Below are positions 30,140-40,372 of a DNA stretch of 64,000 bases, in pieces. Under the pieces are notes generated by a model. The model was not told the DNA's origin and searched no databases. It saw only the letters and a list, made by a program, of their open reading frames with translations. The translations under genes were made by a program, and so were the position numbers. Location of the stretch: contig NW_004443615.1 of the NCBI RefSeq assembly GCF_000330505.1, forward strand, positions 359,866 through 423,865, written 5' to 3'. How positions within the stretch are numbered: the stretch's first letter is position 1; every line of letters begins with the position of its first letter. The stretch is from Entamoeba invadens IP1 (lineage: Eukaryota > Evosea > Mastigamoebida > Endamoebidae).

Positions 30140-32557
30140 TCATTGGGAAGGGGTAGTTCTCTTAGTTCTTCTTGGAGGAGGGAGTGGAGGTGCATCCTCT
30201 CCATTTGGTGTTAACTTTTGTATTTGTTCAGGTTTTGAACCAAGATTCTCTGGACGTGGTGGACTTTTTGATGGTTTTGGAGGTGTGTTAGTGAGTCGAA
30301 TTGGTAATTCTTTTGATTGAACCACTGCAGAATTTGGACTGAGTGGTGGGTTTGGAGGAGGATTAAGTGGACTGTACTCTTCAATGTTCTGGCGCAGTTG
30401 TTGGCTTTTCTTGAGAGGAGGTGGTGGAAGAGGGCGGGACGGGGTTGGCACTTTTTTGAGTGGTTGAATATGTTCTGGTGGTTCTGAAATAGATTGAGGG
30501 AGAGGTGGAGGGAGTATTGTTTCCTTTATTGTAGCTTTTTCCTGGAGTGGTTGAGTTTGTTTTACATTTTTAGTTGATGAATTGAGTTGTATTAAAGTCG
30601 AGTCGATGTCCATCTTCTTTTCCGTCAACAATTCATCGATAGGAGGCATTTCTTTTTCTTGGACTTCTGTTGTGTCTTGTACAACTTGTTGTTCATTATA
30701 CTCATCGACATTTTGTTGTAAGATTTGTTCATTTTGATTCATTCCATCTTGTTGTTCATTTAAAGTTTCATTATACATGATTTGTTCAGTGTGATGTTGT
30801 ATAGTGGTGACATATTGAGTATCGTTATGTTGTATAGATTCAGTGTTTTGGTCCTCATCATCTCCATTAATGAATTCCAAGTCTTCGTCTGGAGTCTCCA
30901 CATATTCCAGTTGTACTACTTCAAGTGGGGTTTGTGTCTCGTTGATTGGTTTTCCGGCTTGTCGAATGAGCTCAGACTTTTCAACAATAACGCCGTCCAA
31001 TTTTTCCTCCAATCCCCTCTTGAGAATTCTTTCTTGTGTTGCACTTTCATTTCTTGGATATTTGTGGACGTCTTTTTCAAATGCAGAGGAGTCACTCTTG
31101 ACTTGTGTGTGACTTGCAAAATTGCCACTTTTCCTTCTAATGTCTTGTAAGAGATTTGGTGATAATGTTGGTCGTACTGGAAGCTTCGTTTCACTCTCTT
31201 TTTTTGGTGTTTCACATTGTTTCTTCTTTTCAAGTTCGTTTTGTTCTTCCAACTTCTCAAACACCGAGTCGTCGCCTTCTTGATTTAAAAGGAGTTTATT
31301 AGCAAAGCTCTCAGACAACCGTTTTGATCTTCTTGTGACATTGACATCAACATCATTAGGGAAGAGTCTTGGGTGTTCCGTCAATATGAAACAGATGATT
31401 TCAATACATCCGATGATATCAGTCCCAGCTTTTAAGTCAATTGTCTTTGAAGACGATTCGTCCTTAGACATAGTCATAAGTGTTGGTGCCAAGCATACAG
31501 CCAGATTCTTAAAGTTCATTTCGTTGATATCAGACATTGAATCGATCTTACTACATAGCTTCAACAAGCTTCTCAATAAAGTCACATTCTCTGCGGGCAT
31601 TCTTTTTAATGCGTCCAACACTAACTTTCTTTTCTCGGCCGGTGACGTTCGTGTAGTCGCGCGACTCTTTTGCCAGTCCTTCAATAATTCTCGTGACACT
31701 TCATATGGGAACACCTTCTCTCTCATCTCCCTTAAAAACTTTTTGAGGACATTCGCAACGACGTCTGGAGGAAGATCTTCAAATTCGGTGATTCCCATTC
31801 GGTGATAAATGTCTTCCACATCTCGAGTAGAAGCGTTACTAGTCTCTCTAAAAAGGCCATGTGTAGTGCATCCCTTGTTATAGAGATAGATCAGCATCGA
31901 CTCGATGACCAATGGGAGTTGATAAAAGACTCTTCCCTCTGCGTCGAGGATTTGTCTTAAAGTGGTTCCGCAATACGACACGTCTTGCTTTTTCTGAGTG
32001 TTGTGTTTCATCACGTAATTTTGTTTTGCCTTTTGCGCTGTTTCTCTGATTTGTCCCAACTTCTCGTTACACGAGAAGTACAAGTCGGACGTGTTAAAAA
32101 GTGTTTGGAACGAGTGGAAGACATTAATGAATAAGAGTGGGGACTCCCATTTAATTCTCTCGGTGCTTTCATAAAAGGCTTTAGTCAGTTTCTCTGGGTC
32201 TTTATTCTTGTCAAAGAGCTTCTTAAGGCTTTTCAATTGATGGATCGTCTCGTTTGTCTTCTCAAAAGATCGTATAATTTCACTCTGTGTCGATTCAAAT
32301 GTGTTCGACAAAAAGACAAACCCCTCAAGTAACGTCTCTGCATTAATAGAACGGTCAAACCCCGGGATTTGTTGAATGCACGTTTCTTCCAAAAACGCTG
32401 CGTGCGTTTTCATGATGTCACTTAACTCCGCTAGTTTATTCGAAAAAAGAATTGAGAAGGACCTCTGCTTCTCCCAAAAGTTAAATATCTTCGGTATCTG
32501 TTGCTTCTTCTGCTCAAATAGTTCGCCTAACTTGTCATGATTCTTCACCTTTTTCAT
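30140..32557 (-). CDS. RhoGAP protein with helical N-terminus and Pro-rich tail
   Basis: An 805-residue protein that should stimulate GTP hydrolysis by Rho/Rac GTPases. The RhoGAP domain (about 200-400) starts at CGTTLRQIL and has the arginine finger in THGLFRETS (Arg about 237), the block ELPPDVVANVLKKFLREM-like LPPDVVANVLKKFLRE, and NLAVCLAPTLM. The first 185 residues are helical and resemble a BAR or F-BAR dimer (FEQKKQQIPKIFNFWEKQRS). The middle is acidic and Q/N-rich. The tail (about 690-805) holds many PPLPPP-like motifs expected to bind SH3 domains (RPLPPPPLKKS, APPLPPPRRTKR). A role in actin remodelling fits. Confidence 0.88.
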   Translation of the reverse strand: MKKVKNHDKLGELFEQKKQQIPKIFNFWEKQRSFSILFSNKLAELSDIMKTHAAFLEETCIQQIPGFDRSINAETLLEGFVFLSNTFESTQSEIIRSFEKTNETIHQLKSLKKLFDKNKDPEKLTKAFYESTERIKWESPLLFINVFHSFQTLFNTSDLYFSCNEKLGQIRETAQKAKQNYVMKHNTQKKQDVSYCGTTLRQILDAEGRVFYQLPLVIESMLIYLYNKGCTTHGLFRETSNASTRDVEDIYHRMGITEFEDLPPDVVANVLKKFLREMREKVFPYEVSRELLKDWQKSRATTRTSPAEKRKLVLDALKRMPAENVTLLRSLLKLCSKIDSMSDINEMNFKNLAVCLAPTLMTMSKDESSSKTIDLKAGTDIIGCIEIICFILTEHPRLFPNDVDVNVTRRSKRLSESFANKLLLNQEGDDSVFEKLEEQNELEKKKQCETPKKESETKLPVRPTLSPNLLQDIRRKSGNFASHTQVKSDSSAFEKDVHKYPRNESATQERILKRGLEEKLDGVIVEKSELIRQAGKPINETQTPLEVVQLEYVETPDEDLEFINGDDEDQNTESIQHNDTQYVTTIQHHTEQIMYNETLNEQQDGMNQNEQILQQNVDEYNEQQVVQDTTEVQEKEMPPIDELLTEKKMDIDSTLIQLNSSTKNVKQTQPLQEKATIKETILPPPLPQSISEPPEHIQPLKKVPTPSRPLPPPPLKKSQQLRQNIEEYSPLNPPPNPPLSPNSAVVQSKELPIRLTNTPPKPSKSPPRPENLGSKPEQIQKLTPNGEDAPPLPPPRRTKRTTPSQ

Positions 32558-34397
32558 CTCTTTTTACAGTTCGTTTAGAGGTGAAAAAACGTTTGTTGGG
32601 ATAGTTTGCTATTTATTTTGATATTTACTTTATTGTTCATTTTCAAATGGTATTGGTTCGGGAGTATCTAAAATAGTTGAGTGACAATATTAATAAATTA
32701 CAATAGTTTGTAAAAAACAAATTTTATTATTTATATATATTATAATTTATAGTTTTAGTGTTATTTGATTAATAACAGATTATTATTTCTTTTTTTGTGT
32801 TAATTACACTAAAAAAATCTTCATATCTTCGTTTTTATTTTTTTTTGTGTTGATAAAAAAGTATAGTTGTTTGATATTATTTTATTTTTTTGTATTGATA
32901 GTTTATGAACTATTAACTTGAAAATAAACCTGTTTTTTTATGTAAAACTAAATTTAATGTTTTTTTTAAGTTCATTATTTCGACACTCATATTATGGATG
33001 AAATCTAAATGAGTTGTTAAAACTTATTAGTTTTGTTTATATATATTATTTTTTTTATAAATATAATGGTTTTTGTTTACTAATGATGAAATAAAATTGT
33101 TAATTATACTTATTAACAATTTTATTATAATATATGTTTAATTAATTATTAGATATGTTTAATTTTATTTAAATTATATGAATTGTATTATAATTTAATG
33201 CTGATACTCATTAATATACAACACGTTATAATATAATATAAAATAATAATAATTATATTATACTTGAAAAAGCAAATCTTACAAATTTCTAATATGTTTT
33301 TAAGTTGGTGTCGATTATTTTATTTTCGTTTAATGTTTGTTTGTTGAAATTGTTTGTTGTGAATATGGTTGGTTAAATCAGAGAACTAAACTATAACCTA
33401 TTAACAATTTGTTAATATATTATTACCTTCCCCAACCCAATTAACCACTTTGAAACGCAATTAGTTTGGGGTTTAAATAGATTTTTTTGAAACGATAAAC
33501 GTTTTAAAAATCTATATTTATATTTTAAATGTTATAAAAATGTTATACAAGTCATAAAAATTATTGAATTTTTATTTTATCAGTTCTTATTATATTAATT
33601 ATATTATATTATATATTTGGTTTATTATTATAATACAATTATTATGGTTATAATATAATATAATTGTTTAGTGAAACAAAAAATACAATTTTTTATTATA
33701 ATAATTTCTATTAATAATTATTTGTTATAACTTTATTCGTTTTTATCAACATAATACAAGTTGTTTGAGAATCAATTTCGTTTTTTTTTCGATTTAAAAA
33801 CAAACTTATGTTGCTATCCCGATATTTAACACAACAATTTAATAATATAGTAAATATTATTATAAAAAACTCTTTTGGAGGTTATATGCTTTTTTCATTT
33901 AATGGTAAAACAAATAGTTCAAATAAATTTTTAACTACAATTATTATTAATTATTGGTCTTGGTTTAAAAATACCATTTGTACGAGTAAATGGGGTGTGA
34001 GGAGTATAGTTTTTTTTAACTAAACTAAATGGAGTTTAAACTGTTATAAAGACATAGTACACGAAACCACATGTTATAGTACTTAAAAATAGAGCTCGTT
34101 TCTATTTTTGGATATCCAAAATTGGAAGTTTAATTATAATATTATTTAATTATAGTTTTAAATATATGATCAATTAAAAATTCATAAAACACAAATAAGG
34201 AACCAAATTTGGGTGTTTTTTTTTCAACCAATATTCGCATCTAATTTTAGTTGAGTCACAACGGCAATATCAAAAAAACAAACTATATTAACAAAATAAG
34301 TAATAGTAAAAAAATAGATTATCTGATCTTAACTGTGCTTTTGGGAAATCAAGTCATGGTGCGAGTAAAATTAGCTTCCGATGAAATGGCCAATTAA
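32558..34397. other. 1.8-kb A+T desert
   Basis: Extremely A+T-rich with long homopolymer runs. The only long frame (33808-34023) is low-complexity I/N/F and not convincing. Only 33420-33480 is more mixed (ttccccaacccaattaacc). No tRNA, repeat array or transposon end was found. Confidence 0.5.
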
Positions 34398-34733
34398 ATC
34401 GGACTTTCACAATTGAAAAATCTTCAGAGTCGCATCAAAGGAATCCAGACAAACTCAGACAATGATGACCATAATGCGTCCTTTTTCGCCAAAACTCCAA
34501 TTTCTGAGCCTGCAATTTGGTATAAAAAATAAAGCGCAAATACTTTTGAATTCAGGGGTGATAGAAATGGCGTCAATTTTCTGGAAGACCAACAAATTGC
34601 TTTGTTGGAAATAGTGTTCTCGTTTGAGGACGAAGCCGCAAAAAGCTGGGAAAATGAGGCAAAAGTGTGGCAAAATCCTGAAAAGAAGAAAGTGTTGTTA
34701 AAAGCAAAATCGCATGAAAGAAAAACCCTGTGA
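34398..34733 (+). pseudogene. decayed ORF, possibly homeodomain-like
   Basis: This frame stays open from 34398 to the TGA at 34731 apart from one TAA at 34530. It encodes normal-looking sequence such as LEDQQIALLEIVFSFEDEAA and AKVWQNPEKKK. No ATG opens it. The second part recalls helix 1 and the KVWFQN helix 3 of a homeodomain with residues missing, which is weak evidence. A 36-nt GT..CAG segment (34520-34555) would remove the stop in frame, but is shorter than any other intron here. It ends 36 bases before the transposase-derived gene on the same strand. Confidence 0.35.
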
Positions 34734-34768
34734 TAAAAATATGGCAACTAAGAAATCACTGTAAATCA

Positions 34769-35758
34769 ATGATCTCACCACGTCGACCACTAACCGATGA
34801 CATCAAACTACAGATTTTAACGGAGAAAGAACAAAATGGGTCGTCCGTCTACGCAATAGCAAAGAAGATAGGCCGTTCTCCATCGACTGTCCGGTGCTTT
34901 CTGAAGTGTTATGGAAACGACCACCAATTATCGCGGAAGCGTGGACGCAAGCCAAAACTCACGGAAGAGATCGAAGACTTCATCGCTCAGTTTGCTGACA
35001 ACAAAGACGTCTCGTGCAGTCGAATCGCAACGGAAATTAAAAAGAAGTTTCCTGATGTCTCGTTATCGAAAGAAACGGTTCGTGTGATCAGACAAAAGCT
35101 TGGTAAAAATCCGGACGAGACGCCTTTATCTTCGTCGCGAATCAATTACTTTGAGAATGGCGTGTATATCGAAGATGAAAGAAAAGAATTTGCCGATAAA
35201 ATACTTGCGCTGAATCGACCAGTGATTTTATCTAACACTTCAGTCTTTTGTGTGAAAGGAAATGGGACGTTAACTCGATGTTCCAATGGGGGGTTTCCCG
35301 TCATCACTGCATTTACAGCCACAGGAAAGGCGTTAGAAGTGACTGTTTGGGGAGCTATAGGGAGTGGGTGGAAGAGTCCTATGGTGAGAATAGTGAATGA
35401 CATATCATTGGGAGAAGTATTAAAGAAAGGGATGATATCGGAACAATTAGTGGAGAAGTATGGACCACATGTCTTATTGGACGAACAAGTTTTGAAAGGG
35501 GAAGACTTCCCTTTCTTGGAAAATTTTCCAATCGACTCAAGTGACTTGAACCCAATCAATGACTTGTTCCTCAAAATGCAGGGAGAGGTCAATAAGATGC
35601 AATTCAGAAATGAAGAGGAGCTGTTTGCGTATGTACAGTTCTTGTGGGGAGTGGTCAACGAGGCAGAGACCACAATGGTTGTTGCGGAGTTCTTTGAAAG
35701 AATCAACCGCTATATCAACAGCCCCAGACAATCAAAATCAATGCCACTTTCATTCTAA
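34769..35758 (+). CDS. Tc1/mariner-derived protein, probably catalytically inactive
   Basis: A 329-residue protein. Residues 1-115 carry paired-type helix-turn-helix motifs (LTDDIKLQILTEKEQNGSSV, IAKKIGRSPSTVRCFLKCYG, then RKRGRKPKLTEEIEDF and VSLSKETVRVIRQKLG). The rest follows the DDE_3 fold: VFCVKGNG, VTVWGAIGSGWKSPMV and IDSSDLNPINDLF, which match the VFSDE, VWGAI and SPDLNPIENLW blocks. The first catalytic Asp appears to be Asn (ILSNTSVF) and the last acid (E of NPIEN) is Asn, so it probably no longer transposes. No terminal repeats found. It looks domesticated, perhaps as a DNA-binding factor. The ATG at 34769 is used; the frame is open to a GTG at 34730. Confidence 0.78.
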   Translation: MISPRRPLTDDIKLQILTEKEQNGSSVYAIAKKIGRSPSTVRCFLKCYGNDHQLSRKRGRKPKLTEEIEDFIAQFADNKDVSCSRIATEIKKKFPDVSLSKETVRVIRQKLGKNPDETPLSSSRINYFENGVYIEDERKEFADKILALNRPVILSNTSVFCVKGNGTLTRCSNGGFPVITAFTATGKALEVTVWGAIGSGWKSPMVRIVNDISLGEVLKKGMISEQLVEKYGPHVLLDEQVLKGEDFPFLENFPIDSSDLNPINDLFLKMQGEVNKMQFRNEEELFAYVQFLWGVVNEAETTMVVAEFFERINRYINSPRQSKSMPLSF

Positions 35759-35999
35759 CTTCTGTGTGTTATAATTCATTTGTTCATCATGTTAGTAGTC
35801 TTTTCGATACAATATGTGTGATATTTCAATCGTTTTTTGGTCTCTCGAGTGACTTTAGACGTCAAAAACACAAAGAACTGCGTTTCAACTGATTATAGCT
35901 TTTTTATTATAAATTTTAATTCTATAGTTTATTCCATTCGATTTATTTAACGAAGTATTCTAGAACACTAAGGTCATGTAATAATGTGTTGTTTAATGA

Positions 36000-36383
36000 T
36001 TACAATGTAAAGAAGTGACAATTGTTAATAAAAAGCTCGCGACATATCTGCGCTGTTGAAATTGAAAGATGGTAAAATGCGGAGTCTGCGATATACCGTG
36101 TTTCTATTAGTCCCTCAGAAAATGGAGTGTAGGCCTCCCACCTGTCTAACGCGATTAATTTATATACTTTTTGCACGACATCCCCCGAATGAAAAACAGC
36201 GAACACTGTAGAGTCAACATTGATACCAACACAAACGGACGTCATCCCCAGTTTCTTCATCTTTAATAACGAATTAAGTTGTGAATTTGAGACGAAAGGG
36301 ATTTGTGTTTGGAAAGCCTGATTATCGAGGGAGTGGAGTTTACAGTTTGCGGTATACGTTCCAAAGAAGTCGTCGTCGTTCAT
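36000..36383 (-). CDS. small uncharacterised protein
   Basis: A 127-residue protein starting MNDDDFFGTYTANCKLHSL. Not recognised. Its centre is strand-rich (MTSVCVGINVDSTVFAVFHS) and the end helical; no membrane segment or signal peptide. It is transcribed away from the HSF-like gene over a 132-bp shared spacer. Composition is typical of coding DNA. Confidence 0.6.
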   Translation of the reverse strand: MNDDDFFGTYTANCKLHSLDNQAFQTQIPFVSNSQLNSLLKMKKLGMTSVCVGINVDSTVFAVFHSGDVVQKVYKLIALDRWEAYTPFSEGLIETRYIADSAFYHLSISTAQICRELFINNCHFFTL

Positions 36384-36515
36384 TTTGAATGAAATAAAGA
36401 AGACCAGTTTTTTGAGTCAAATACCTCCCAAAAAGAAAAAAAAAAGAAACCAAAAAAGAATTAATAAACGAAGGTTATCCGAAATCGATGGAAACTCTAA
36501 AAGCATCTGGAACCG
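36384..36515. promoter_or_regulatory. short bidirectional promoter region
   Basis: 132 bp between two divergent start codons, which must contain both promoters. It has an A-run (36431-36443) but no clear TATA element. Confidence 0.4.
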
Positions 36516-37334
36516 ATGGAAAACAACACCTCATATTCAATGATCTCGTATTCACACACCCAACCATTCCAACACCCCGAACAACACCCACCACAAACAA
36601 CATCCGACGAAGGTACAACTTTGGAATATCTCCATAACTGCGCGCCTTTTGTAGCGAAGTTATATTCCCTTATTAATTCCCCTGAAACGAATGCATTGAT
36701 CGGGTGGTCAGAAGCGTATAAAGGAACAGCTATTCTTATTAACGACTCGATCACATTCTCACATGAAATCCTCCCAAAACACTTCAAACACTCGAATATA
36801 GCGTCGTTTGTTAGACAACTCAATATTTATGGATTCCACAAAGTTTGTCAGTTTGCTTCATATGTTGTCTTCATGATTTGAATTGACTTGAAGGTCGACA
36901 ATAAAGAGGGCCTCTGCTTTAAACACGAATTCTTCCAACGAGACCACCCAGAACTCTTACAAAAGATTAAGCGTAAGAAGAATAAAAAGGACATCCTCTC
37001 CCCTCAACAACAGGCTAAGGAAATTATTGATGTCATTAAACAAGAAGAGACAGATCCGTTCTTAAATGTGGCGTCTCTCAGACTCGATTTGGGTAAGGTC
37101 CAAAACCAAGTCGAGGAAATTAAAAACGAACTGCAAGACGGGAAGATGAAGTGGGCACTACTCTCGAGGAGAATCGACCAACTGGACCAACTCTTTAATA
37201 TGCTCTATTCAAACTTCAGCGGAATGCAGGCTAACACACAAATGCAAAACATCGGCTACTCGTCGGCTGCAGCACTCTACCAGAACCAAAGGAGGCAGAA
37301 CGACGTGCCCGATGAAAGCCACCACACCCTTTGA
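36516..37334 (+). CDS. HSF: heat shock factor-like transcription factor, two exons
   Basis: Exons 36516-36842 and 36894-37334, joined over a 51-nt intron (GTTTGT..AAG), give 255 residues. The HSF DNA-binding domain (about 44-140) shows APFVAKLYSLINSPETNALI, ITFSHEILPKHFKHSNIASF, the recognition-helix block FVRQLNIYGFHK at the junction, and after it CFKHEFFQRDHPELLQKIKR. A coiled-coil oligomerisation region follows (about 170-215: LGKVQNQVEEIKNELQDGKM). It would bind heat-shock elements as a trimer. The acceptor AAG is unusual, but no other AG keeps the frame. Confidence 0.9.
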
Positions 37335-37657
37335 CTTGTGTATTGATGCTCTTTAATCTATGTTGTCCATGAATTCATTTTCGGTAGTAGTTTTACTATA
37401 AAATATAGTTTGTAACAATTGGGAGCCAAATTGTCACAAATATCGGTTTGGATAGTTACTAAAAGAATAGTTTAATTCTAGTTTAATAAATACCAATTTG
37501 AAAAACATTTTTAAATGCCACACAAAAATAGAAAAGAACGAAAAGCAGTGAAGAGACAAGCTACAGAGAGGGTTTTCACATAAGAAATAGATTTTTAATT
37601 TTCTAAATCAAAATTGAAAGGAAGGGAAGAGAGAAGGAAACTCAAAAAGACAGAGCA
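37335..37657. other. intergenic region
   Basis: 323 bp. Contains acaatt..aattgt near 37414-37433 as a small inverted repeat; nothing else. Confidence 0.4.
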
Positions 37658-39124
37658 ATGTCTGACGACAAGCCAGAGTCGTTAAAACCATATTGGTACC
37701 CGATGCATGACGGAGAACAAAATGAAATTCTTAAAAGTCTGAAAGAAAACGTCAAGAGGGAGAGTTTACTTGTGAAACTCATAAATAACACAGTCCGTTT
37801 GGTTGCTCTATTTTTGGCACTCTTTGGTGTGAAATTTATATATCGTATGACGCTGTTACTGACTGCTTTTGTAATACCAGAAGACCAAAACAAGTTCTAC
37901 GGAAGTCTCTTCTTTGTATTTTGCGCACTTCTTGTTGCGATTTACTGGTGGGCTAAACAACCCCAACACGTCTACTTGGTATCATTTGCAACATCTATTC
38001 CAGACGACAAATATAAAGTAACGAACGACCAATTTATGGAGATAGTTGAAGGCACTGGTAAATTTGAGGAGGAACAAGTGGCGTTCCAGAAGAAATTGAT
38101 CTACCGCACAGGCATTGGAGAGGAGTCTTATTTACCCGAAGCGTTACACAGAATTCCTATTACAACAACAATGGCCGACGCCAGAGGTGAAGTTGAAGTG
38201 GTGATGAAGAGTGCATGCGACCAACTGTTCAAACAGGCTCACATTGACCCAACGAAAGACATTGACTTTGTTGTGACCAACTGTTCATTATTTAACCCAA
38301 CGCCATCCATGGGTGCAATGTTAATTAATATGTACAAACTGAAAACAACAGTGAAGAACTATACACTGTCTGGTATGGGATGTAGTGCTGGCTTAGTTTC
38401 AATTGACTTGGCTAAAGACATTTTACAGACATATCCCAATTCTACTGTTTTGGTGTTTTCAACTGAAAATTTGACGACGAACTATTACGCAGGAAAGGAA
38501 AAGGGAATGCTCATATCAAATACATTATTCAGAATGGGAGGTGCTGCGATTCTTCTTTCAAATAAATTGAAGCACAAATTCTCTGCTAAATTGGAGTTGA
38601 TTGATACACAAAGAATTCACCACGGGAAGTTCGATGACTCGTATAAGTCGGTGTTCCAGTACGAAGACGCCGAGGGCGTCGTTGGTGTGAAAATTGGAAG
38701 AGAGTTGTTGAAATGCGTCACACGTGCGTTAACACAAAACTTGGGGCTTTTAATGCCGCGCGTTATCTCATACAAAGAAATGATCAGATTTGCTATATTC
38801 TTCATCAAGCAGAAGCTCGGGAAGATCCCAGAAAAAGAAACCTTCCTCCCCGACTTCAGAGAAACATTCCAAGCGTTCTGTATCCACGCAGGTGGACGTG
38901 CAATTATTGATGGATTACAACAAAATTTGAAATTGACGAATGAAGACTGTATGCCGTCGAGAGCAGCGCTGTACAGATTTGGGAATACCTCTTCGAGCTC
39001 AGTGTGGTACGAAATGAAGTTTATTGAGCGTATTAATACCCTTCAAAAAGGCGACAAAATCTGGCAAATTGCATTTGGCAGTGGATTGAAGTGCAATTCG
39101 TGCGTGTGGTTGAGGATCAATTGA
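37658..39124 (+). CDS. 3-ketoacyl-CoA synthase (FAE1/KCS type)
   Basis: A 488-residue condensing enzyme for elongation of very-long-chain fatty acids, of the plant KCS/FAE1 type. Two membrane segments lie near 45-70 and 85-102, as in plant KCS. The thiolase-fold catalytic triad is visible: Cys in TLSGMGCSAGLVSIDLA (about 243), His in AFCIHAGGRAIIDG (about 409) and Asn in YRFGNTSSSSVWYEM (about 441). NCSLFNPTPSMGAMLINMYK is also family-typical. It would act in the ER membrane with malonyl-CoA. Entamoeba lacks de novo fatty-acid synthesis but is known to have such elongases. Confidence 0.93.
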   Translation: MSDDKPESLKPYWYPMHDGEQNEILKSLKENVKRESLLVKLINNTVRLVALFLALFGVKFIYRMTLLLTAFVIPEDQNKFYGSLFFVFCALLVAIYWWAKQPQHVYLVSFATSIPDDKYKVTNDQFMEIVEGTGKFEEEQVAFQKKLIYRTGIGEESYLPEALHRIPITTTMADARGEVEVVMKSACDQLFKQAHIDPTKDIDFVVTNCSLFNPTPSMGAMLINMYKLKTTVKNYTLSGMGCSAGLVSIDLAKDILQTYPNSTVLVFSTENLTTNYYAGKEKGMLISNTLFRMGGAAILLSNKLKHKFSAKLELIDTQRIHHGKFDDSYKSVFQYEDAEGVVGVKIGRELLKCVTRALTQNLGLLMPRVISYKEMIRFAIFFIKQKLGKIPEKETFLPDFRETFQAFCIHAGGRAIIDGLQQNLKLTNEDCMPSRAALYRFGNTSSSSVWYEMKFIERINTLQKGDKIWQIAFGSGLKCNSCVWLRIN

Positions 39125-39216
39125 ATTTCTCGATATGTTGTTTCAATGGCATCTAGTTTATAAATAGAAACTAAATGAATAGAATAATAATCTATAAAAA
39201 TAGTTTCAAAAATAGA

Positions 39217-40120
39217 TTAAGACGTCTGGACGGTGGGGAGGTAAAGGATGACAGTCCCGACACTGATTGTTGCTTTAAGAATCAAGTACAACCCATTTTG
39301 ATAAAAATATTCACTCTGGGTTGGGTCTAATTTTTCAAGAGTAAAGAACTTCTTGAAATGTTTTGAGCGTATTTGGCAACAAAAGAGTGGCTCTTCAATT
39401 TCAGTCTCATTTGTGGAAAAAATCACTTCCATTTTACTTTGTCGACTCTCGCACGAAAGCTTTAAATCACCTTTTGAGGACGTTGAAAACATGACATTTT
39501 CAGAGAGATCAGACATCTTGTCAATGGCTTGTTTCATTGCTTTTAAAGAGTGAAGTTGTCCCGATACATCTGGCTGTGCATCAGCGGTGGGTTGTTTGTA
39601 AAGCTCTTCCGCGTTTTTACAGATACTCACTAACACTTCTTGTGTGACTTCGATTTGGTCGACCGTCGTTTTAAAATTAAGACATGGACTACTCGTGTCA
39701 GAACTTTTCGTAAGTGTGATCAGACAGGTTTCAACTTCTTTCACACTTTGCATGACTTTCTGGAGACTGTCTGATTCCACTATGAGGTACAACGTGTCAT
39801 CGGCCTTTGCTGCGTAGTCGAATGTGTTGAACAGAATATCCTTTTCTTTAGTTTTAATTATAGTATAATTATAATACTTATATGATTTCCGTGTTATTAC
39901 TTCAAAGAACAAACAACTTCAAGAGATGCAAGACAGTAAAGTTGTGTAGTCGCATCTTTGTAAACAATATAAAACACGTCTTTACCAATTGCAAAGACTA
40001 TTTGTGATCCCAATGAAGAGAACATCCCAATGAGTTCTACGTGTTATTTGTTCAAATAAAGTGTGCGTTAAACATACCCACAAACACTCGACATTTTTTA
40101 ATCTCCGCTTTAAACCTCAT
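39217..40120 (-). CDS. HUS1: HUS1, checkpoint clamp subunit, three exons
   Basis: Minus-strand exons 40078-40120, 39915-40036 and 39217-39840 join to 262 residues (human HUS1: 280). Intron 1 (40037-40077, 41 nt) is GTATGT..GTAG; intron 2 (39841-39914, 74 nt) is GTTTGT..AAAG. Joined, the start MRFKAEIKKCRV aligns with the HUS1 start MKFRAKI, and LYCLASLEVDILFNTF crosses the second junction like the family's MWCEL..NFFNEF. Later LHSLKAMKQAIDKMSDLSEN matches the LKTMKxxVEKMKNIS block. HUS1 forms the 9-1-1 clamp with RAD9 and RAD1 in DNA-damage signalling. Exon 1 has only 14 codons and is easily missed. Confidence 0.82.
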
Positions 40121-40372
40121 TTTTATCTTTCTTCTTGTTTTAAAGTTGCTATATATTTAAGCCAATTTTGTATTAATAATTTAATAATTATATTTACTAA
40201 TGTTTTTCTATCTGTATTAATTATAAATTATAATTTTTTAAAAGGTTTTTATATTATTATAATTGAAAAAGTCTCTTTTCTAATTCTACTTTATTTTAAT
40301 TATAATTAAACTAGTGTTTTCAATTGTAAATTTTATAGTAATTTAACTTTTAAATAATATTAGATGCTGTTT

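Noticed and set aside
33808..34023. 71-codon plus-strand frame in the A+T desert
   Set aside because: Low-complexity I/N/F/S residues, no family resemblance, composition like the surrounding non-coding DNA.
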